Origin: SIAF01 sp046152955
GTDB lineage: Bacteria > Planctomycetota > Planctomycetia > Planctomycetales > Planctomycetaceae
Length of the DNA: 33,418 bases
Assembly: GCA_046152955.1 (NCBI GenBank)
Contig: JBJXGA010000472.1
Span: 1-33,418, forward strand
Direction: 5' to 3'
Under the pieces are notes generated by a model. The model did not search any database and was not told where the DNA came from. It saw only the letters and a program-made list of their open reading frames with translations. Positions 32,642 to 33,418 of the stretch are shown here, in pieces; the first letter of the stretch is position 1; each line of letters begins with the position of its first letter. A program made the translations under genes and the position numbers.

Positions 32642-33418
32642 ATGTGTTTTCGCCATTCGCTGCGGCGTTGTGGACCGACGCTCCTGGCCGTGTTGACTGT
32701 GCTGCGTGCCGGCCTGGCGGCTGACAGTCCCCCTCCGATTCCTGCCACCGTCGCCGAAGGGGCTAAACTGGTCTCGGTTTTCAGCGACGAGCGCTTCTTT
32801 GAAGGTCCGGCTTGGGATCCGGGAACGAAGAAGTGGTACTTCACCGCCTTCGGCCCCGACAATACGCAGATCTTGCGGCTCGATGCGCCGGGCAAAGTGA
32901 CGGTCTGGCTCGACAAGACCGAGGGGGTCAATGGGATGTACCTGGGGAACGACGGTCGATTGATTGGCGCCCAGGCGTATGGTCACCGCGTGCTGAGTTA
33001 TGGCATCGGTCCGGCCGGGCCTGCCGATACCAAGGTGCTGCTGCACGACACCACGCTGCACCAACCGAACGATGTGGCGCAGTCCCCCACGGGAGATTTG
33101 TATTTCACCGATCCCGATTTTGACAAAAAAGCGACAAGCGCCGTGTACTTGCTGAACACTGCGGGCCAGGTGAAGAAAATCATCGAAGACATGCAGGTGC
33201 CCAATGGGCTGAAGGTGTCCAATGACGGCAAGACGCTGTACGTCGCGGACGACGGGCCGATGAACTGGCGATCGTATTCCATTTTGGCCGACGGAACGGT
33301 TGGCCCCGGTCGGGTGTTCTTCGATCCCCCGGTGCCGATGGACAAGCGGCAGGCGCCCGACGGGATGAGCATCGATGAGCACGGGAATCGGTATCTCTCC
33401 GGGAGCGGAGGCGTGTGG
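32642..33418 (+). CDS. SMP-30/gluconolactonase/LRE-like exported protein, cut by the right edge
   Basis: The first 259 residues are visible and the frame is open to the end. A signal peptide (LLAVLTVLRAGLAA) is followed by the six-bladed beta-propeller of this family: FFEGPAWDPGTKKWYFTAF, HQPNDVAQSPTGDLYFTDPD, VPNGLKVSNDGKTLYVADDG and APDGMSIDEHGNRYLSG. The metal-site acids expected in SMP-30 enzymes are consistent with E of EGPAWD, N of QPND and D of APDG. It would hydrolyse a sugar lactone in the periplasm if the family role holds. Start ATG 32642 lies 76 bases after the membrane protein stop; GAGGAAAGG lies nine bases upstream. The C-terminal part lies outside the window. Confidence 0.88.
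   Translation, partial: MCFRHSLRRCGPTLLAVLTVLRAGLAADSPPPIPATVAEGAKLVSVFSDERFFEGPAWDPGTKKWYFTAFGPDNTQILRLDAPGKVTVWLDKTEGVNGMYLGNDGRLIGAQAYGHRVLSYGIGPAGPADTKVLLHDTTLHQPNDVAQSPTGDLYFTDPDFDKKATSAVYLLNTAGQVKKIIEDMQVPNGLKVSNDGKTLYVADDGPMNWRSYSILADGTVGPGRVFFDPPVPMDKRQAPDGMSIDEHGNRYLSGSGGVW

Noticed and set aside
31985..33382. 465-residue antisense frame over the membrane protein and gluconolactonase-like genes
   Set aside because: It crosses two genes and an intergenic gap, with no motif. Such long antisense frames are expected in GC-rich coding DNA.

Overview
The window looks like planctomycete chromosome. The basis is gene content: a secreted cytochrome protein of the PSCyt1/DUF1549/DUF1553 type, a Tat-exported Gfo/Idh/MocA oxidoreductase, DUF1015, Uma2, many secreted or lipid-anchored proteins of unknown function, moderately high GC, and long gene-poor spacers with short repeats. 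No rRNA, tRNA or CRISPR array was recognised.

Positions 1 to about 14.8 kb are accessory and heavily reworked. At the left edge lies a frameshifted planctomycete gene, then the 5' stub of a tandem AAA ATPase gene. The stub's reading frame is cut by a fully delimited ISKra4-like element (912-2583, 23-bp inverted repeats, 8-bp target duplication). A lone 819-residue HD plus HSP90-type ATPase gene follows on the minus strand, then a gene-free stretch with three perfect hairpins, then the full-length AAA ATPase paralogue. Next come a frameshifted NHL-repeat gene, a PIN-domain toxin-antitoxin cluster with a candidate operator, three scattered fragments of one HigA-like antitoxin family, a three-part HAD/HerA-like fusion protein, a cytochrome bd (cydA) fragment, a class II fumarase and a HEPN pair. 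The fragments suggest repeated capture and decay of small modules.

Positions 15 to 33.4 kb are calmer and mostly code for envelope or metabolic proteins: a one-haem secreted protein, two lipoproteins, the PSCyt1/DUF1549/DUF1553 protein, a Uma2 protein, a ferritin-like protein preceded by a broken ORF6N gene carrying a perfect 29-bp palindrome, a double alpha/beta hydrolase, phosphoribosylanthranilate isomerase (trpF), DUF1015, Gfo/Idh/MocA, an STN-domain protein, a two-span membrane protein and an SMP-30/gluconolactonase-like gene cut by the right edge.

The best candidates for undescribed biology are the HD-HSP90 ATPase (2650-5109), the HAD-HerA-like fusion (10118-11827), the tandem AAA ATPase with its decayed paralogue, and the HEPN pair (14041-14813). 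Their functions are inferred from visible motifs only; no database search was possible.
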